A stretch of 64,000 bases of DNA, from assembly GCA_007922225.1 (NCBI GenBank), contig ML679961.1, forward strand, positions 64,298,249-64,362,248, in the 5' to 3' direction. Shown here one piece after another: positions 1-11,543 of this stretch. Position 1 is the first letter of the stretch. Each line of letters starts with the position of its first letter. Both the position numbers and the translations under genes were made by a program. This DNA is from Emydura subglobosa (lineage: Eukaryota > Chordata > Testudines > Chelidae). The notes beneath the pieces were generated by a model. The model had not been told where the DNA came from. It ran no database searches and saw nothing but the letters and a program-made list of their open reading frames with translations.

Positions 1-709
1 TTCTGGTTGGCAGGGCCTGTGCACACAAGCCTAGCCAGGGATTTGTCAGGGACTCGGCTACTGTTCCACCAGTGAGTGATTCTGAGTGTGGTATCTGGCA
101 ACAGGGCCCACTCTCCCTCAGACTCTAACGCCATCGCCTTTCACGCCACACAATCACAGACACGCTGTCTGTGCCCCTCACTGCATTCATGAAACAGACT
201 CCTGCTGCACCCCTGTGTTAACAGTCACTATAGTATATGACCCAGCTAGGACCTAACTGCTGATTCCTCCCTATAAGACGAACCCCCTCACCCCCCAACT
301 CCTTTATCTCTCTCCTGACAGCACCTCAAACAGCCTGTTTTCCTTCCAGCTTCCCTTCCCCTCCCTGCCTGACTGCCCCTGGAAAGCTTCTTCCACAGTG
401 TTTGTGGGCCTAACCTAAACAGCCTCCTCTCTGCTGCTAACAATTCCCTCAAACTCCCTGTCTAACTGCCCCCCGACACACACCATTCCTTGCATGACCC
501 TTGCAGACACGTTCTCACCCTGGCCAGCCCCCTGTCCTCCTGCTGGTTGCTGAGCTCGTGGTCCGATGAAAAAGCACCTGGAGGAGGGCCCGTTGCATTT
601 GGGGACTTTCCACCCTGCCTCCTTACTGCCAGAAGCCATCTCAGATCCCTGGACTGACACCCAAATAGTTCCCTGAGGGCTGAGAACCGTTTCTCCCACT
701 GGTTCTTAC
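1..709 (-). other. GALNT16: GALNT16 intron 3, 5' part
   Basis: This stretch lies downstream of exon 3 on the minus strand and begins with the splice donor GTAAGAACC (complement of 701-709). It is rich in C and T on the plus strand. I see no further exon, repeat or RNA gene. A 94-codon minus-strand frame at 415-699 has no recognisable motif and is probably chance. Confidence 0.7.
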
Positions 710-808
710 CTTTTCACTGTGCGCAGCAGGGTGGAGCGAGCCTCGTTGTGAAAGGTGATGATGATGCTAGTTGCTGGCAGGTCTGCATCATAGCGCACAG
801 CGGCACAT
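710..808 (-). CDS. GALNT16: GALNT16 exon 3, start of the catalytic GT-A domain
   Basis: This 99-base exon encodes the first strand and helix of the glycosyltransferase family 27 catalytic domain. The enzyme transfers GalNAc from UDP-GalNAc to Ser/Thr of secretory proteins in the Golgi lumen. The minus strand reads an acceptor TGTTTCAG at 809-816, then codons giving [10 protein letters not shown] and [18 protein letters not shown], then a donor GTAAGAACC after base 710. The frame enters and leaves in phase 2: the split codon at the 5' end completes an Arg from exon 2, and the 3' end leaves AG of a probable Ser codon (family sequence TVKS). The motif [14 protein letters not shown] is diagnostic for GalNAc-transferases. 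GALNT2 has SALLRTVVS and GALNT14 has RTIRS, so the fit is best to GALNT16. It is one exon of a gene continuing past the left edge. Confidence 0.9.
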
Positions 809-959
809 CTGAAACATGGGGGGGGAAAACATTCAAACCAGATACAATACATGGCAGCCGTTTGTGTGAGACGCCTGCCATTTCCAAAAGAAAAGCAGCC
901 CAGTGAGGCACAGCTGCTGCAACCGGTGCTGAGCTCAATGGGGTTAAGAGGAACAATAT

Positions 960-1175
960 GATAAAAATTCACTCACTATTGAAAAGAAAGGGGGCTCCAG
1001 GTACTGGGGGAATGGGGCTTGATGGGGTGGGAGTCCGAGTGTGGGGGGCTCATCAGGGTGGTCCAGATGTAGGAGGGGTGGCACTCTTTGAGGTGGGGGT
1101 TCAGGAGCAGGGGGCTTGGTGGAGGGGTTGGGGTGCATGGGGGTGAGGCTCGGTGGGGGTTCTGGGTATGGAGAT
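960..1175 (+). repeat. G-rich minisatellite-like tract
   Basis: The plus strand carries many runs of four to six G separated by short spacers, in loose units of the type GGGGGTnnGG with imperfect periodicity. Such a tract could fold as G-quadruplexes. For GALNT16 the plus strand is the template strand, so the pre-mRNA here would be C-rich. No coding signal explains it. Confidence 0.5.
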
Positions 1176-1599
1176 TCCGGATGCACAGGGGTTAGGCAGA
1201 TGGGGGAGCAGCTCCCCATATAGTGACCCCTCCCCCTGCAGCTGAGGAGCGATGGAGGCAGGAAGCGGGGCAAGAGTACAGAGCTTCCTGCAGCCAGGGA
1301 AGGTTTCTGAGGTGGGTCTGACCTGGCCACAGCCGCTCCTTGCAGGAGAACAGAAAGTCCCATCCTCTCCTGCCCCCAGCCTAGCTGGGATTAGCAGCTG
1401 AGTCCGGCACAGGATAGGAGCCACTGGCCGGGATATCCCCAGCCCTGCCCCCACCTCCAGGTGATTTATCTCTCCACTGGCTGCTCCAGGTGCCTGAAAA
1501 GACATGCCTGCATTTCTGGGGAGGGACGCGTGACCGCTCTTGCAGCTTCCCTTTGCTTCCCCATCAGAAAGTCATTTTTCTGTGGGAAAGCAAAGAAAT

Positions 1600-1652
1600 C
1601 TGCGGGGGACATGAATTCTGCATGTGCGCAGTGGTGCAGAATTCCCCCAGGA
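1600..1652. repeat. Short foldback (MITE-like)
   Basis: The arms ATGAATTCTGC and GCAGAATTCCCCC, with flanking GGGGG and CCCCC, form an imperfect hairpin around TGTGCGCA. This resembles the core of a short non-autonomous DNA transposon. I could not define its outer ends or a target duplication. Confidence 0.4.
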
Positions 1653-2039
1653 ATAATTTGGGGCGGCAAGTTATGTACCTCTTATTTCTATTAAAGAAAC
1701 AATGGATTTTATATAAATTTGTATTGTTCACGAGAGGACTGGGCTGGACAGTATAGGACATATGCTTCTGGGGAAAAATCTAGGACTGGGAGTGTGTTGG
1801 AGTCACCCTGCCATATAACTGAGACTGGTAAAAGCTAATGTGCAGCTGGCTGGCTCCAAGCACACACACAGACATAGCTGGGCATGACACGCATGCTGGA
1901 TGCTATTTGTGAGCAGTTCAGCCTGGAGGCTACAGCAGCAAAGCATTGTAAAGGGCACCCCACGTTAGAGGGCAGAGGTGCCATAGCTACTTATTAGTCT
2001 GGATTGTATCCTGATATGTCACAGTATCTACACAGCATA

Positions 2040-2135
2040 GTTGGGAGGTTTCAATGGTTAGAGTTTGTAAAGCACTTTGAGATTCTTGAATGCCAGAATC
2101 TACAGCAGGGAAGGCACCGTCATCATTATTTGTTA
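2040..2135 (-). repeat. SINE-type tail fragment
   Basis: The words TTTGTAAAGCACTTTGAGAT and a nearby ATTATT stretch match the common amniote SINE/LINE-tail motif ending in tATAAATGc. It is short and diverged. The same motif occurs around 5185-5250 and 42455-42560. Confidence 0.35.
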
Positions 2136-4119
2136 AAAGATCTGTCCACGGCCAATAGCTTCTCTTTCAATCATTAATATCTCTGCTTGGCAATGGAAAA
2201 TGATTGCCCCATCCTATAAGGAGAATACCAAGATCAAGATATTTAGTGAGAACAGAATGTTGCCAAATGGAAGGCTGTATTGAAATTGGAGTTTTCTTTA
2301 CTAGAAGCCAGCATAAAATCTGAAACCACACAAAAATTCTAGGGGATGAGGAGGTTTAAATTTCTTTGAATGAAAAACACTCTGACAACTGACTTTACTG
2401 ACACACAAATCCATTCACTCACTCAGAGCCAAGATTTAGCCTAGGGTGAACATATACCATGGTTTCTTACAGCCCCGGAGAACAAGGATTCATTCCCAGG
2501 ACTCCTTGTATCTATTTTCTCCTGCAGCTCAGCATGTATATTTTGCTTATAACCTTTGAACTCAACTCGGTTTGTGACAGAATTGCAGTTTGCTGTTTTG
2601 AGGTGAAAAATGTGGCTATTTATAGTAGTTACAAATAAAGTGTTGAGATGAGAAAAGAAGAGAACCTGAAAATCTGAATTATATACCAACAGCACAGCTA
2701 ATGCAAAGCAATAATAATGCACTCTACATGAGCTCTTCCCTTGTGGACGGGGTTGTTTATCAAAGCCTTCGGGATCCCCCTCCCCTACTTCCTTCCTCAT
2801 GAAGGCCCTTGCAACAACCATTTTTTCAAAGCTCATCAAGCCAGAAGAGTCTCTATTAAGTGAAATGGGGTCTTCCCACTTCCTTCCTGGGTCTGAGTAC
2901 ACTGCAGTCACAGTATTCCCAGCCACTGCTAATTTAGTAGCAATAGCCACTCTCCCAGACCTTCCTCTTATGTGGTAATGCATCAAGATTTCATGAAACC
3001 ATTAGGTCAGGGTACTATCTCCTCCATGCAAGATCTTGAATTTTCTTTTCTACTCCAGTAAAATTGTTACAGGACTGTGAGATCTTCCCTACCCATCCAT
3101 CATGAGCCCATGAATCCTGGATCCAGCCTCTGCCAAGTTGTGGGAATGATAGATTTGGGTTGATCTGCTCCTCCAGAGCCCCTGCCACCCGAGTTTGTGG
3201 GAATGACAAACATTGGCCAATCCAGACTCTCACATTTTCTGACAAAATTTCCATCCTCAGTAGTGGGGTCTGACATTTTTGGCTAATCAAGGCCACATTT
3301 AGCCTGAACCCATCCCGGGAGTTAGGGGAAATAATTAAATTCTTCCCATGATTGATTACCACTATTTTTATTACAGCACTTATTACCATTGTTTTATTAC
3401 TATTACTAAACTGTTACCATTCTTTTCCTCACATTCATTGCTATTGTTTATGACTATTATAAGTGGTGACTATTTTTTTTTACAGAATTTTATTACCGTG
3501 ACAGTGGCTTATTACAGCAATTTTCAGGCATATAAAGAAGCCCTGATCAAGACAAAGTGGAAGACCTGGAACCAGGCAGGAGACATACTGTATATATTAT
3601 TGCTTTAAAATAACTCAGGTGGCATTGGTTTTTTTTTAAAAGGCTATTAAGGTGACAAGATGTGGGCAAGTACAGAGATTTGAATATGCCTATGTGGAAA
3701 GGGGTTCCCAGATCCTCAGCAAATTCCATTGTCACAACAGGGGAGGAAGAAATCTATATGAAAATGTTTGGCTTCTCTTTGTACTGGGTAAAATAATATT
3801 AGTAGCTTTTATCCAAAGACTCCTTAAGTGATTGAAAAACTATACGAACTATGGGCCATATGTTCAGGTACGCCTCGGCTCTACTTGTGTGCCTGAGGAA
3901 AGAGGGCAGTCACAGGTGGCCTTCTGACCTATGATCTTTAAGGCAGTCAGGGGCCAGTTCATCTCCTTTCACAAGCAAAAGCAGCCTCCAGGCTTTTCTA
4001 ACTTATACAATCTGGAATGACCCCCAGGAGCTGTTCCATTAGCTCAGGATTGCCACAGCATAATATACTCTGACATGCCCCATTCTGCCCCAGCACGCCT
4101 CCAGAATAACCACTGCACT

Positions 4120-4445
4120 GGAGGGGAAGGCAAGGAACAGGTGATATTGATCTATCTACACTGACTTGATGCCACTCAGCTGCAGCTGGGAGTTGCGATT
4201 CCCAACTCAGGTAAACAGACCTGCACTGGCTCAACTCAAGCTAGTGCCTAAAAATAGCAGTGTGGATGTTGTGGCGCAGATGGTAGCTCAGGCTGGCCGC
4301 CCATGCTTGGAGCCAGGGGATTTGTTGGGCTAGGGCTTGGTGTCTAGCCCCAGCTGTCCCCAGTGGTGCAATCTCCACTTTGCTCTATTTGGGTGCTAGC
4401 TAGAGCTGAGCTGCAGCAAGTATGGGAATCACACCTCCCACCTAC
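4120..4445. mobile_element. MITE-like segment
   Basis: The segment contains ATCTATCTACACTGACTTGA near its left end and stretches such as AAATAGCAGTGTGGATGTTG, CAGCTCAGGCTGGC and GCTAGCTAGAGCTGAGCTG. These words recur in the other elements with GTCTACAC-type ends in this window (15250, 25590, 51030). I cannot place its exact termini or a target duplication, so assignment rests on shared wording only. Confidence 0.35.
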
Positions 4446-4589
4446 AGCGTGGCCATAGCCCGAGGGATTCCCCTAAGCAAGAGGAATCCCCAGCTGCCCT
4501 GCTAGGGCAGCTGTCCATTACAGCTGCACAAAGTGGATGAAGTAGAGCCTGGGATCTGACCTTATGTTTACAGGAATCACTGTGTATGC

Positions 4590-4702
4590 TCTTTCTTAAA
4601 CTGCCTGCTGATAAGCCACAGATTGTTGTCCTCTGTTTGAGTAGCACCTAGTGCATGTTGGGTGCTACCGCAATCAAAACAGGTAATAAATAATAATTCA
4701 CC
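4590..4702 (+). repeat. SINE tail fragment
   Basis: The fragment reads from AGCACCTAGTGCATGTTGGG through TGCTACCGCAAT to a tail AATAAATAATAA. This matches the 3' part of the reptile SINE type also seen at 60020-60070 and 54160-54215. Confidence 0.4.
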
Positions 4703-5179
4703 ATGGACCTGCACCTATTTCTATGACAGAGCACAACAGCTGATTCACAGAGAGCAGCAATTCTACACAGCAGGAACTCCTGTTAATTCCGTACAGGGCA
4801 CTGTTGCCTTTATGTCATTAATGAACCAATCCCCAGCATGGTGCTTGGGAGCTGGGATCTGTGTTGCTGGAGGAGTGATCTTTCATAGGAGGTACATAAC
4901 CAAGATCCTGACCACCTGCAGTCACTAAAGGTCCAACAGCACTAACTGTAAGACTGTGGCTGTTAACACTGGAGTGCTGACTAAATTCCGATTTAGATAA
5001 GTACTCTTTTCCTCCATACACTCCCTGGGCAGTTTCACTTCCTGCCCTCTACTGCTGAATAATGCAGCTGTGCAATGTTAAGCAGCTTCTGCTTTCCACC
5101 CCAAAGGTTCATTTCAGAAATGGGCAGAGTGGGTCTATTTGCATTCAGTTCTCATACCCTCTTACACCTGCCATCATTA

Positions 5180-5255
5180 AACATAGAGGCTTCAAAGCAC
5201 TGTGTTATGCTTTAGGGTAAAAGGTGCTATATAAATGTAACATCATCCCAACAGT
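5180..5255 (+). repeat. SINE/LINE tail fragment
   Basis: The text AAAGCACTGTG...GGTAAAAGGTGCTATATAAATG is the widespread amniote 3' tail motif (usual form: aaaGGYGCTATATAAATGc). Only the tail is visible. Confidence 0.4.
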
Positions 5256-5949
5256 TTAAGGCAGTGAAGATATTAACAATTTAAAGAGAATGTTAGTCAG
5301 CAAAATGAATTTCCCCATAGTGAAATAAAGCCAGGAGTGTGGCGTTTTGCAAAATGTAGGGAAAACGTATGGTGTGAATAGTAAATAAATATGTTGGTCT
5401 CATCTTAAACCCATCTGTGCACATCCAAAACCCACCGCACAACATGGAAAGATTGGCTGTTGCCACTCCCAAATCCTACAGGACAGAGACAATAAAGGCA
5501 GGGTAGGTGAGGAGTGTTAGGAAGAAGGGCAGATCTGGACTAACAGTGTGTTTCAGGTCAGGATGGAGGTTCATTGAGAAATCTGTGTGAGGAGTCAAGA
5601 AGGACAGTGGCAGACTGGGAGCTTTGAGTTGCAATGACAGGGCTATGCAGGGGCTCCAAGGATGAAATAACAAGATGGAGATGTAGGTCTCGGTTAAGGC
5701 TATTGGCACAGCACGACAACGGGGGCAGGGGCAGGGCTGGAATAGCAGAAGTCTGCGTGTGTTCATTCAAGAACCCCAATATCGTGTTGGAGAAACAGAA
5801 AGGTAGGTGAAGAGGAGATCCTGCCAATGCCCACAAACTGTTGTTCACTAATAGGGTGCATAACAACACAAGGATGTCAGTGGTAATGGGAACCAAGGGG
5901 CTTCCGCACATGCAGGTGGCCCTAGCTTTGAACAAAGCGAATGCGGTAC

Positions 5950-6125
5950 CTGTAATGCCTTGTGTCCCGAATGAGCCGGTCGCTGCTGAGTTTGTCACTC
6001 TCCAGCTGGTTGAAAGCATGCTGTCGGTACGGGTCTTCTCCAGCCTTCAGCAGCTTGGAGGACAGGTAAGCTTTTTCATCAAAACCCCTCAGGCTGTTCT
6101 TCTCTGCTTGGGGGGCTCTGGTCAC
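5950..6125 (-). CDS. GALNT16: GALNT16 exon 2, luminal stem region
   Basis: This 176-base exon encodes the stem between the membrane anchor and the catalytic domain of a Golgi type II membrane GalNAc-transferase. The minus strand reads CTGTTCTAG/GTGACC at the 5' side and CATTACAG/GTACCGC at the 3' side, entering in phase 0 and leaving in phase 2, compatible with exon 3. Its product includes RGFDEKAYLSSKLLKAGEDP and YRQHAFNQLESDKLSSDR, ending IRDTRHYR. From memory, human GALNT16 reads GFDEKAYLSAKQLKAGEDP and HAFNQLESDKLSPDR at the same place; GALNT14 (AFNQRESERISS) and GALNT2 (AFNQKESDALQ) fit less well. The first residues (VTRAPQAEKNSL) are longer than the human VTGTPSK, so another acceptor AG a few codons downstream is possible. 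The exon with the membrane anchor was not found to the right. Confidence 0.92.
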
Positions 6126-6189
6126 CTAGAACAGGCATGAGTGTCAGAGCATGTGGGAGAGGGGCGTACGGGCTTGCCGGAAGTAAAGT

Positions 6190-6540
6190 CAGCGAGACAC
6201 ACCGTCACCCACGCAGTCACATCACTGAGGGTATTCCTACACTCTGAGCTGGGGGTGTGATTCCTAGCTTGAGGAGACATACCTGTGCTAGCTCTCATCC
6301 AACGAGCATGCAAAAAAGCAGAGCGTAGCACGACCAGCTGGAGAGGCTAACCACCTTAAGGGCATGCCTCGCATTTCAGACGAGTATGTACTCGGTGCAG
6401 CGAGCCTCTCTCACCAGTCGCACAGCTGTAACGACATTTTATTTTTAGTGTGCCAACTCCGTGAGAGCTAGAGCAAGTATGTCCCCGAGAGCTGGGAATC
6501 ACCCCCACCATCTCCAAGTGCAGACGTACCCCTAGTGCAC
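6190..6540. mobile_element. MITE-like segments
   Basis: Two adjacent segments carry the word families of short non-autonomous DNA elements. The second, about 6355-6535, starts CTTAAGGGCATGCCTCGCA and ends TGCAGACGTACCCCTAG, which form a diverged inverted pair of the CTAAGGGTATGTC type seen at 25587. The first (6220-6310) contains ATTCCTACACTCTGAGCTGG and GGAGACATACCTGTGCTAGC. The ends are too diverged to read a target duplication. Confidence 0.4.
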
Positions 6541-7029
6541 TCTGGCAGATGCTCAGATACATGGCAAGGAGGGCCGTGTAAGAACCTGAATAGAAGTTCT
6601 GGCAACACTATGGTTCAAAGCTGACATGTCAATAACACATCCCACTTCCCACTTGGGTTACAAATAGTGTGGCTGACAGTGTAGACAGGGCCAAATCATG
6701 GTTAGCACCCATTACATCAAGTGGGCTAGACTCCATTTGCCTGAAAGCGCTCTCAGCTCACAAGTGACATGGTTTTGCCAGCAGATTCCAGCTGATGTGG
6801 ACAAAGAAAAACATTTGGTAAAGGGGTTGAGGAAAGCCATTGTTAAACCTGTCGTCAATAATGGCTCCCACATTCACAGGGAGTGAATGTAATGCTGGGT
6901 TTCAGGTGCCAGAATGACAGCCCTGGAACCTGAATTCCTCTCTCTGTTCATGGGACAGGTACAGATTTCACCTCCTCTGCATATGTAGCTATCTTAGGTA
7001 TTTATATGGCCCTCATTACTGTATGGGCT

Positions 7030-7222
7030 CTCACAATCTTTAACATCCCCCCCTGGGACACAGGGAAGTGATACTGTCCCCATTTTACAGATGATGAACT
7101 GAGGCACAGAGAGATTAAGTGACCTGCCCACAGTCACACAGGAAATCTATGGCAGAACAGGCAACTGAACCTGTTTCCTGAGTCCCAGGCCAGTGCCCTA
7201 ACCACTGGGCCATGCTTCCTCT
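7030..7222 (+). repeat. MIR-type SINE
   Basis: The core CCCATTTTACAGATGATGAA, CTGAGGCACAGAGAGATTAA and GTGACCTGCCCACAGTCACA is classic MIR, followed by CAGTGCCCTAACCACTGGGCCA, the usual 3' part. tRNA-derived MIR elements are ancient in amniotes; this copy is well preserved. Confidence 0.85.
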
Positions 7223-7984
7223 GTCCTCCCACCGTAACTGTTTGTAAGCTTTTTGGTGTTAATACATTTTACACCTTTAAATTAGCTTGCTTTCCAAAGA
7301 ATGTAGATTACACAATTACACATCCAACAGAGCGTAATGACCGCATTTGACAACTATGAATAGAGACACCGGGAGTGGGTAAGACAAGGACACAGCTTCA
7401 GCCCCCATTGAAATACACTGGAGCAGACAGAGGTTTTGGTTGAAGAGAGCAGTGCTAAAATATTTGCTTAAAAACACAAAGGGAGCATTGGTATCTGGGC
7501 AACATTAGGAGTTTAAAAACCAGAACAAATGATATACAGCAGCAGAGTCTGATGGCACAGGCTATGCCATGCACAGCTAGATATAAACGACCAAATAGTC
7601 TTCTCTGCTTCTGTGTGAAGAAACGATGGAGATCTATAGGATCCTGACTCTGGGAGAAAACACAGAAGGCGGATTCTATGGCATCATTCCCATCTTCTCC
7701 TAACCTCACAGAGGTGGGTGATCCATGGATACTGGGAACCCCTGTGTACATTAATTCTGATTTCCTCAGTGTTAGTCTTGATCAGGTTTCTCCTTCTGCA
7801 ATGTGACTCTCCTTTAGAGGGTGTCTCAGGGCAACTAGGAGTCCCTAGTGGCACAGCTATTGTGGAACGTTGTGCTGCCATATCGCTGAGATGGGAAACA
7901 ATACAGAGACCTAAAGCCTCTGCAGATCATGGAGGATTCTCAAGATTTAGGGTGCCAAATTTCCTGCCATTTCCAAATGGAGGC
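7223..7984. other. No recognised feature
   Basis: I see no exon, RNA gene or classifiable repeat here. A 98-codon minus-strand frame (7455-7751) has no motif. Confidence 0.4.
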
Positions 7985-8745
7985 AACCCCAAGACTTCAG
8001 AGAGATCTAAAAGAGTTAGATGATTGGGCAACATGATGGCAAATGAAATTCACTATGGACAAGTGCAAGGTAATGAACATTGGGAGGAACAAGTTGAATT
8101 ACTCATGCAGACGGATGGATTCTAAATGGACTGTGACCATTCAGAGTAAGGACCTGAACATCACTGTGGGCTGTTCAAGGAAACTCTGCACTTGATTTGC
8201 AGCGGTAGGAAAACAGCAAGCAACATATGAGGGTATATGAAGAAAGAGACAGTGAATACTAAAACTACTATAATGTCATTATATAAACCACCATTATTCA
8301 TGCTAAGGGTGTAAGTTTTGTCAAACGAATCTCCAAAAAGATATAGCAACAACAGAAAACTTTCTTCAGAGATGGGCAACAAAAATTATTACAGGGCTGA
8401 AGAGAAGTTTAAAAGATTATTTCCTTTAATTTGGAAAGGAGATAAATGAAAGAGGAAATAAAGATGCAGAAAACAAGTAATGCTACAGCGAAGGTCAGTC
8501 AAGGGCTCAGATTACTCTCTCTTATACTAAAAGAGCAAGGGAATGCTCAATACAATTGAAAGGCCACACACTTGTCAATAAAAGGAAACACTTTAAAATA
8601 CAATGCATAGTTACCTGGTGGAACTCAGTGCCAAAAGATATAATTGATTCCAAGAGCTTAGTATGATTCAAAAAAATATGAGAGATGTATATAGTCCTGG
8701 TTCTCAAGCACTAACCTCATGCTGTTGGATTTCAAACACTACAGA
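7985..8745 (+). pseudogene. Old CR1-like LINE, C-terminal RT remnant
   Basis: The plus strand translates to pieces such as WQMKFTMDKCKVMNIGR, preceded by DLKELDDWA across a stop, then a few residues of the kind EKDLGV seen in CR1. Further on, AACTCAGTGCCAAAAGATAT and ATTGATTCCAAGAGCTTAGT match the end of the CR1/L3 coding region. Many stops and frameshifts show great age. The palm-domain motifs are missing, so this is a 5'-truncated copy. Confidence 0.65.
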
Positions 8746-9604
8746 GGAAATTTTCACTAGTCACAAAAACTTTGAAACTTCTTTTTGCTTTTTAAATTTC
8801 CATTCAGTTTAGATTTGCTCAAACTCACAAACTCCCCAAAAACACAGCTGAAATTCCAGGCCCAAGCCATTTGACCATGTCTCTTTAAATATTCTGCAAT
8901 CACTCAATGTCCCTCCAGTAGTTAGTTTTGCACTTCCAAACCCTGGAAGGGTAACAGCTGCCTTCATTCTCTAGCATTATAGATGCATGAACACTGCACA
9001 TGATTTTGGCAGAGGTAACAACCCTTTCAGAGCCATTTAATTTAAGGATAAATGGCTACAACTAATTCCTGTAGAGCTTATGTAGAGCTTTTAAATCTGT
9101 TGTATAAATAAAAACATTTGGAATGTTTTTTAGCCAAAATTGTTTCCTGTTTTTCATACTCAGTATCTTTTCATAGTATCTCCTACATATCATTAAGATC
9201 CCAATCATGTATTCTTTGTACAACCAAAACTTCTAGGGAAATGAGTAGGAGTTCTCATCTCCCACTAACTTCAGTAGGAATGGAAGCAGATCCCACTGAA
9301 ATATAATAATATCTGACTTCGTCCATCACCCAGAACTTAAACTGAACACTGAACCAAAACCCTGAGGTTCAAATATTGTTCGCAAAGTATTTTACATCAT
9401 TTCATATGCCCTTCACATCCGTACCTATTGAGGCTCACCCAGTCATTATCACTTAGATCAGAGTATGCACAAAATGGAAGGGTCAGGTATCCCTTTCCCA
9501 GATCTTATCTCGGCTTTGAAACGGACACGCTCTCTGTCTACTCTGTTTTTATTATAAACATTTTGAAGTCAATTTAGTGCTGGTAATTGTCAGCTCTGGA
9601 GAAT
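8746..9604. other. No recognised feature
   Basis: The stretch is AT-rich intronic sequence. At 9255-9298 the words ACTTCAGTAGGAATGGAAGC and AGATCCCACTGAA are a diverged copy of the CATTGACTTCAATGG hairpin motif described at 20988. Confidence 0.35.
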
Positions 9605-10369
9605 GAAGACATGTCTAACACTGTACACACAGTCCAAGTCTGTGGGGCTTGGGTTTGTGGACTTGTGTTTCCAAGCCTGCACTTAAGCATCCACACTGCA
9701 GTGGAAACTCAGGCCTCACAACCATGCTGGCATGTCCATAATGCACTATGCAGACCTGAATCAGAACTCCAACATCTGTGGGCATTTACTATTGTATCCC
9801 AGGGTTCCCAGTGCCCTCTGCTGAAGACTCTCCCCAGTGAGTTGTCAGAGAACTTGTCTGTCCATCCTGCAGGAGCTGACTGGGAGAGTTTTGGTTGGTG
9901 TTAGACAACAAGCGCATCCGGCTGAGCCATTGTGTGCCCACACACTCCCTGCAGCCAGAGCCAGCCTGGATTCCACCTTGCTGGAAGAAGAGCTCCACCT
10001 CATGCTCTCAGTCCTACTTCAGGACACAGGCAGGCCATCTGCGGCATGCTGGTGAACAGTTCAGCGGCAGTGTCTGAACTCCCAGAGGCACCTCTTGGAG
10101 GAGGATACTGACATGCCAGTTGTGAAACAGCTGATGCTGCTTATGCTTTAGTTGCAGATTCCCCCTACATTGATCAGAGCTTCTGGAGGAGGGTCACCAG
10201 CACAGACTGGGGGGAATAACATCGTCACCTAAACTGGGATGATCAATAGTAGGTCCAGAACTTTTGGATGAAGAAGCAGATGTATCTGGAGGTTTGTGGT
10301 CAGCCTGCCCTTATCCTCCAGTGTCAGGACACCCAGCCGAGGGAGGCTATGCCAATCCAGAGGCGAGCT
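9605..10369 (+). other. Harbinger left end and upstream region
   Basis: This is the left terminal region and presumed leader of the element. Short open stretches occur (for example 9837-10055) but none has a motif I recognise. By position part of it could encode the diverged N-terminus of the transposase. Confidence 0.4.
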
Positions 10370-11310
10370 GCTATCGCCAGCTGGAAGCTACAAGTCTGTG
10401 GCTAACCAGTTCGAAGCTGGCAAATCAGTTGTGGGGTTGTTGTGGCAGAGGTTTGTGAGGTGATCAGGACTGTGATTTATACAAAGGGGATGGGGGAGCA
10501 CTACAAACGTTCCTGAAATAAATGCTGGCTTTGAGAGACTAGGCTTTCCACTGGGGCCACTGATGGGACTCGTGCCCCTAGTCTGCCTATCACAAGGAGC
10601 ACATAAACCACAAGGGTACTACTCCATCGTTATGAAGGCCCTGCTCAACCACAGGAATAGATTCATGGACCCTTGTGTGGGATGCACGATGCCAGGCTGT
10701 TCCAGAGGCAGGAACTTTACCTTCCTGGAGAGGCTGGGACATTGTTCCCTCCAAATGGCATTGTTATAAATGGAGTCACTGCTCCCACAGTTATTCTAGG
10801 GGACCCCACTTACTCCTTGTTGCCATGGCTCATGAAACCATACCCTGAGTTCAGAAAAGTAGGCAAAAGAAGGTCAGCAACATGCTCAGTAGCTGTAGGA
10901 TGATGGTGGAATGAGCATTTGGCAGGTTAAATTCCTGTTGGCACTGACTTCCAACCCGTGTGGATGCCATTGTCAAACAGTCTGCATTATTGCCACTTGT
11001 TGTGCCCTACAGATGGTTTGTGAAGAACAGGGAGAACCTCAGGACACTGTTGGATTTCTGAACTGGTACACACAGCCAGACAGCATGCCTGTCATGACTG
11101 GGGCCAGATCCTGGCGTGCAATGGAAATCAGGAATGCTGTGTGTGCCTACATAACGGGTATGCTAAGTCCCATCGATGAGGGGGAATGAAGTGGTATTTC
11201 AGGTGGTTGTAGGTGTGGTATTGCTCATACATGTGTAGGCATTGTGAACCATGAATTCCAGAAACACTTCCCTGTTGCACATTCTGTCCATACTGGCAAT
11301 GCACTGCCAT
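10370..11310 (+). pseudogene. Harbinger (PIF-like, HARBI1-related) transposase remnant
   Basis: The intact enzyme cuts and joins transposon ends with a DDE nuclease fold. In the plus strand, YKSVANQFEAGKSVVG (about 10386-10433) resembles the N-terminal helix-turn-helix. Then MHDARLFQRQEL (about 10682) fits the family signature G.HDaR.F. GTLFPPNGI and ILGDPTYSLLPWLMKPY (about 10790-10840) match the strongly conserved block containing the second catalytic Asp, and CCALQMVCEEQGE (11000-11040) matches the C-terminal CCALHN..E block. The part between, where the family has F..LK.RW, is broken by stops. Several frameshifts and stops make it a pseudogene. It runs towards the partner gene on the minus strand. 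Confidence 0.8.
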
Positions 11311-11543
11311 TCACAGTGTGTGGATTATTGTGACGGCAGCTTGTACATTTTTATTATGAAACTTTGACATTGTGTATGTGCTGATATTCATTCACATTTG
11401 CATCACGATCACCATTACATATAATGAGACTTTTTATGGTTGCCTTCTGTACAAATCCAAGATTTTATTTCACATGGGTATGGATGTGCTGCAACAACCA
11501 GACCAGCTCTCATTCTACGTGCAGCACAATAGCGTAACAAAAT

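Larger units (their letters stand above)
809..5949 (-). other. GALNT16: GALNT16 intron 2
   Basis: The intron is 5,141 bases, between the donor CAG/GTACCGC at the exon 2 end and the acceptor TTTCAG at exon 3. It holds a G-rich tract, a short foldback, SINE-like tail fragments and MITE-like sequence, listed separately. The rest (about 1,700-4,100 and 4,700-5,900) shows only unremarkable AT-rich sequence, including a T-rich, ATT-rich patch near 3350-3500. A 181-codon minus-strand frame at 2441-2986 has no recognised domain. Confidence 0.8.

Noticed and set aside
2441..2986. 181-codon open frame on the minus strand, within GALNT16 intron 2
   Set aside because: It is the longest non-repeat frame, but its product has no recognisable domain, no splice or promoter context and biased composition. 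In 64 kb of AT-rich DNA such a frame can arise by chance.
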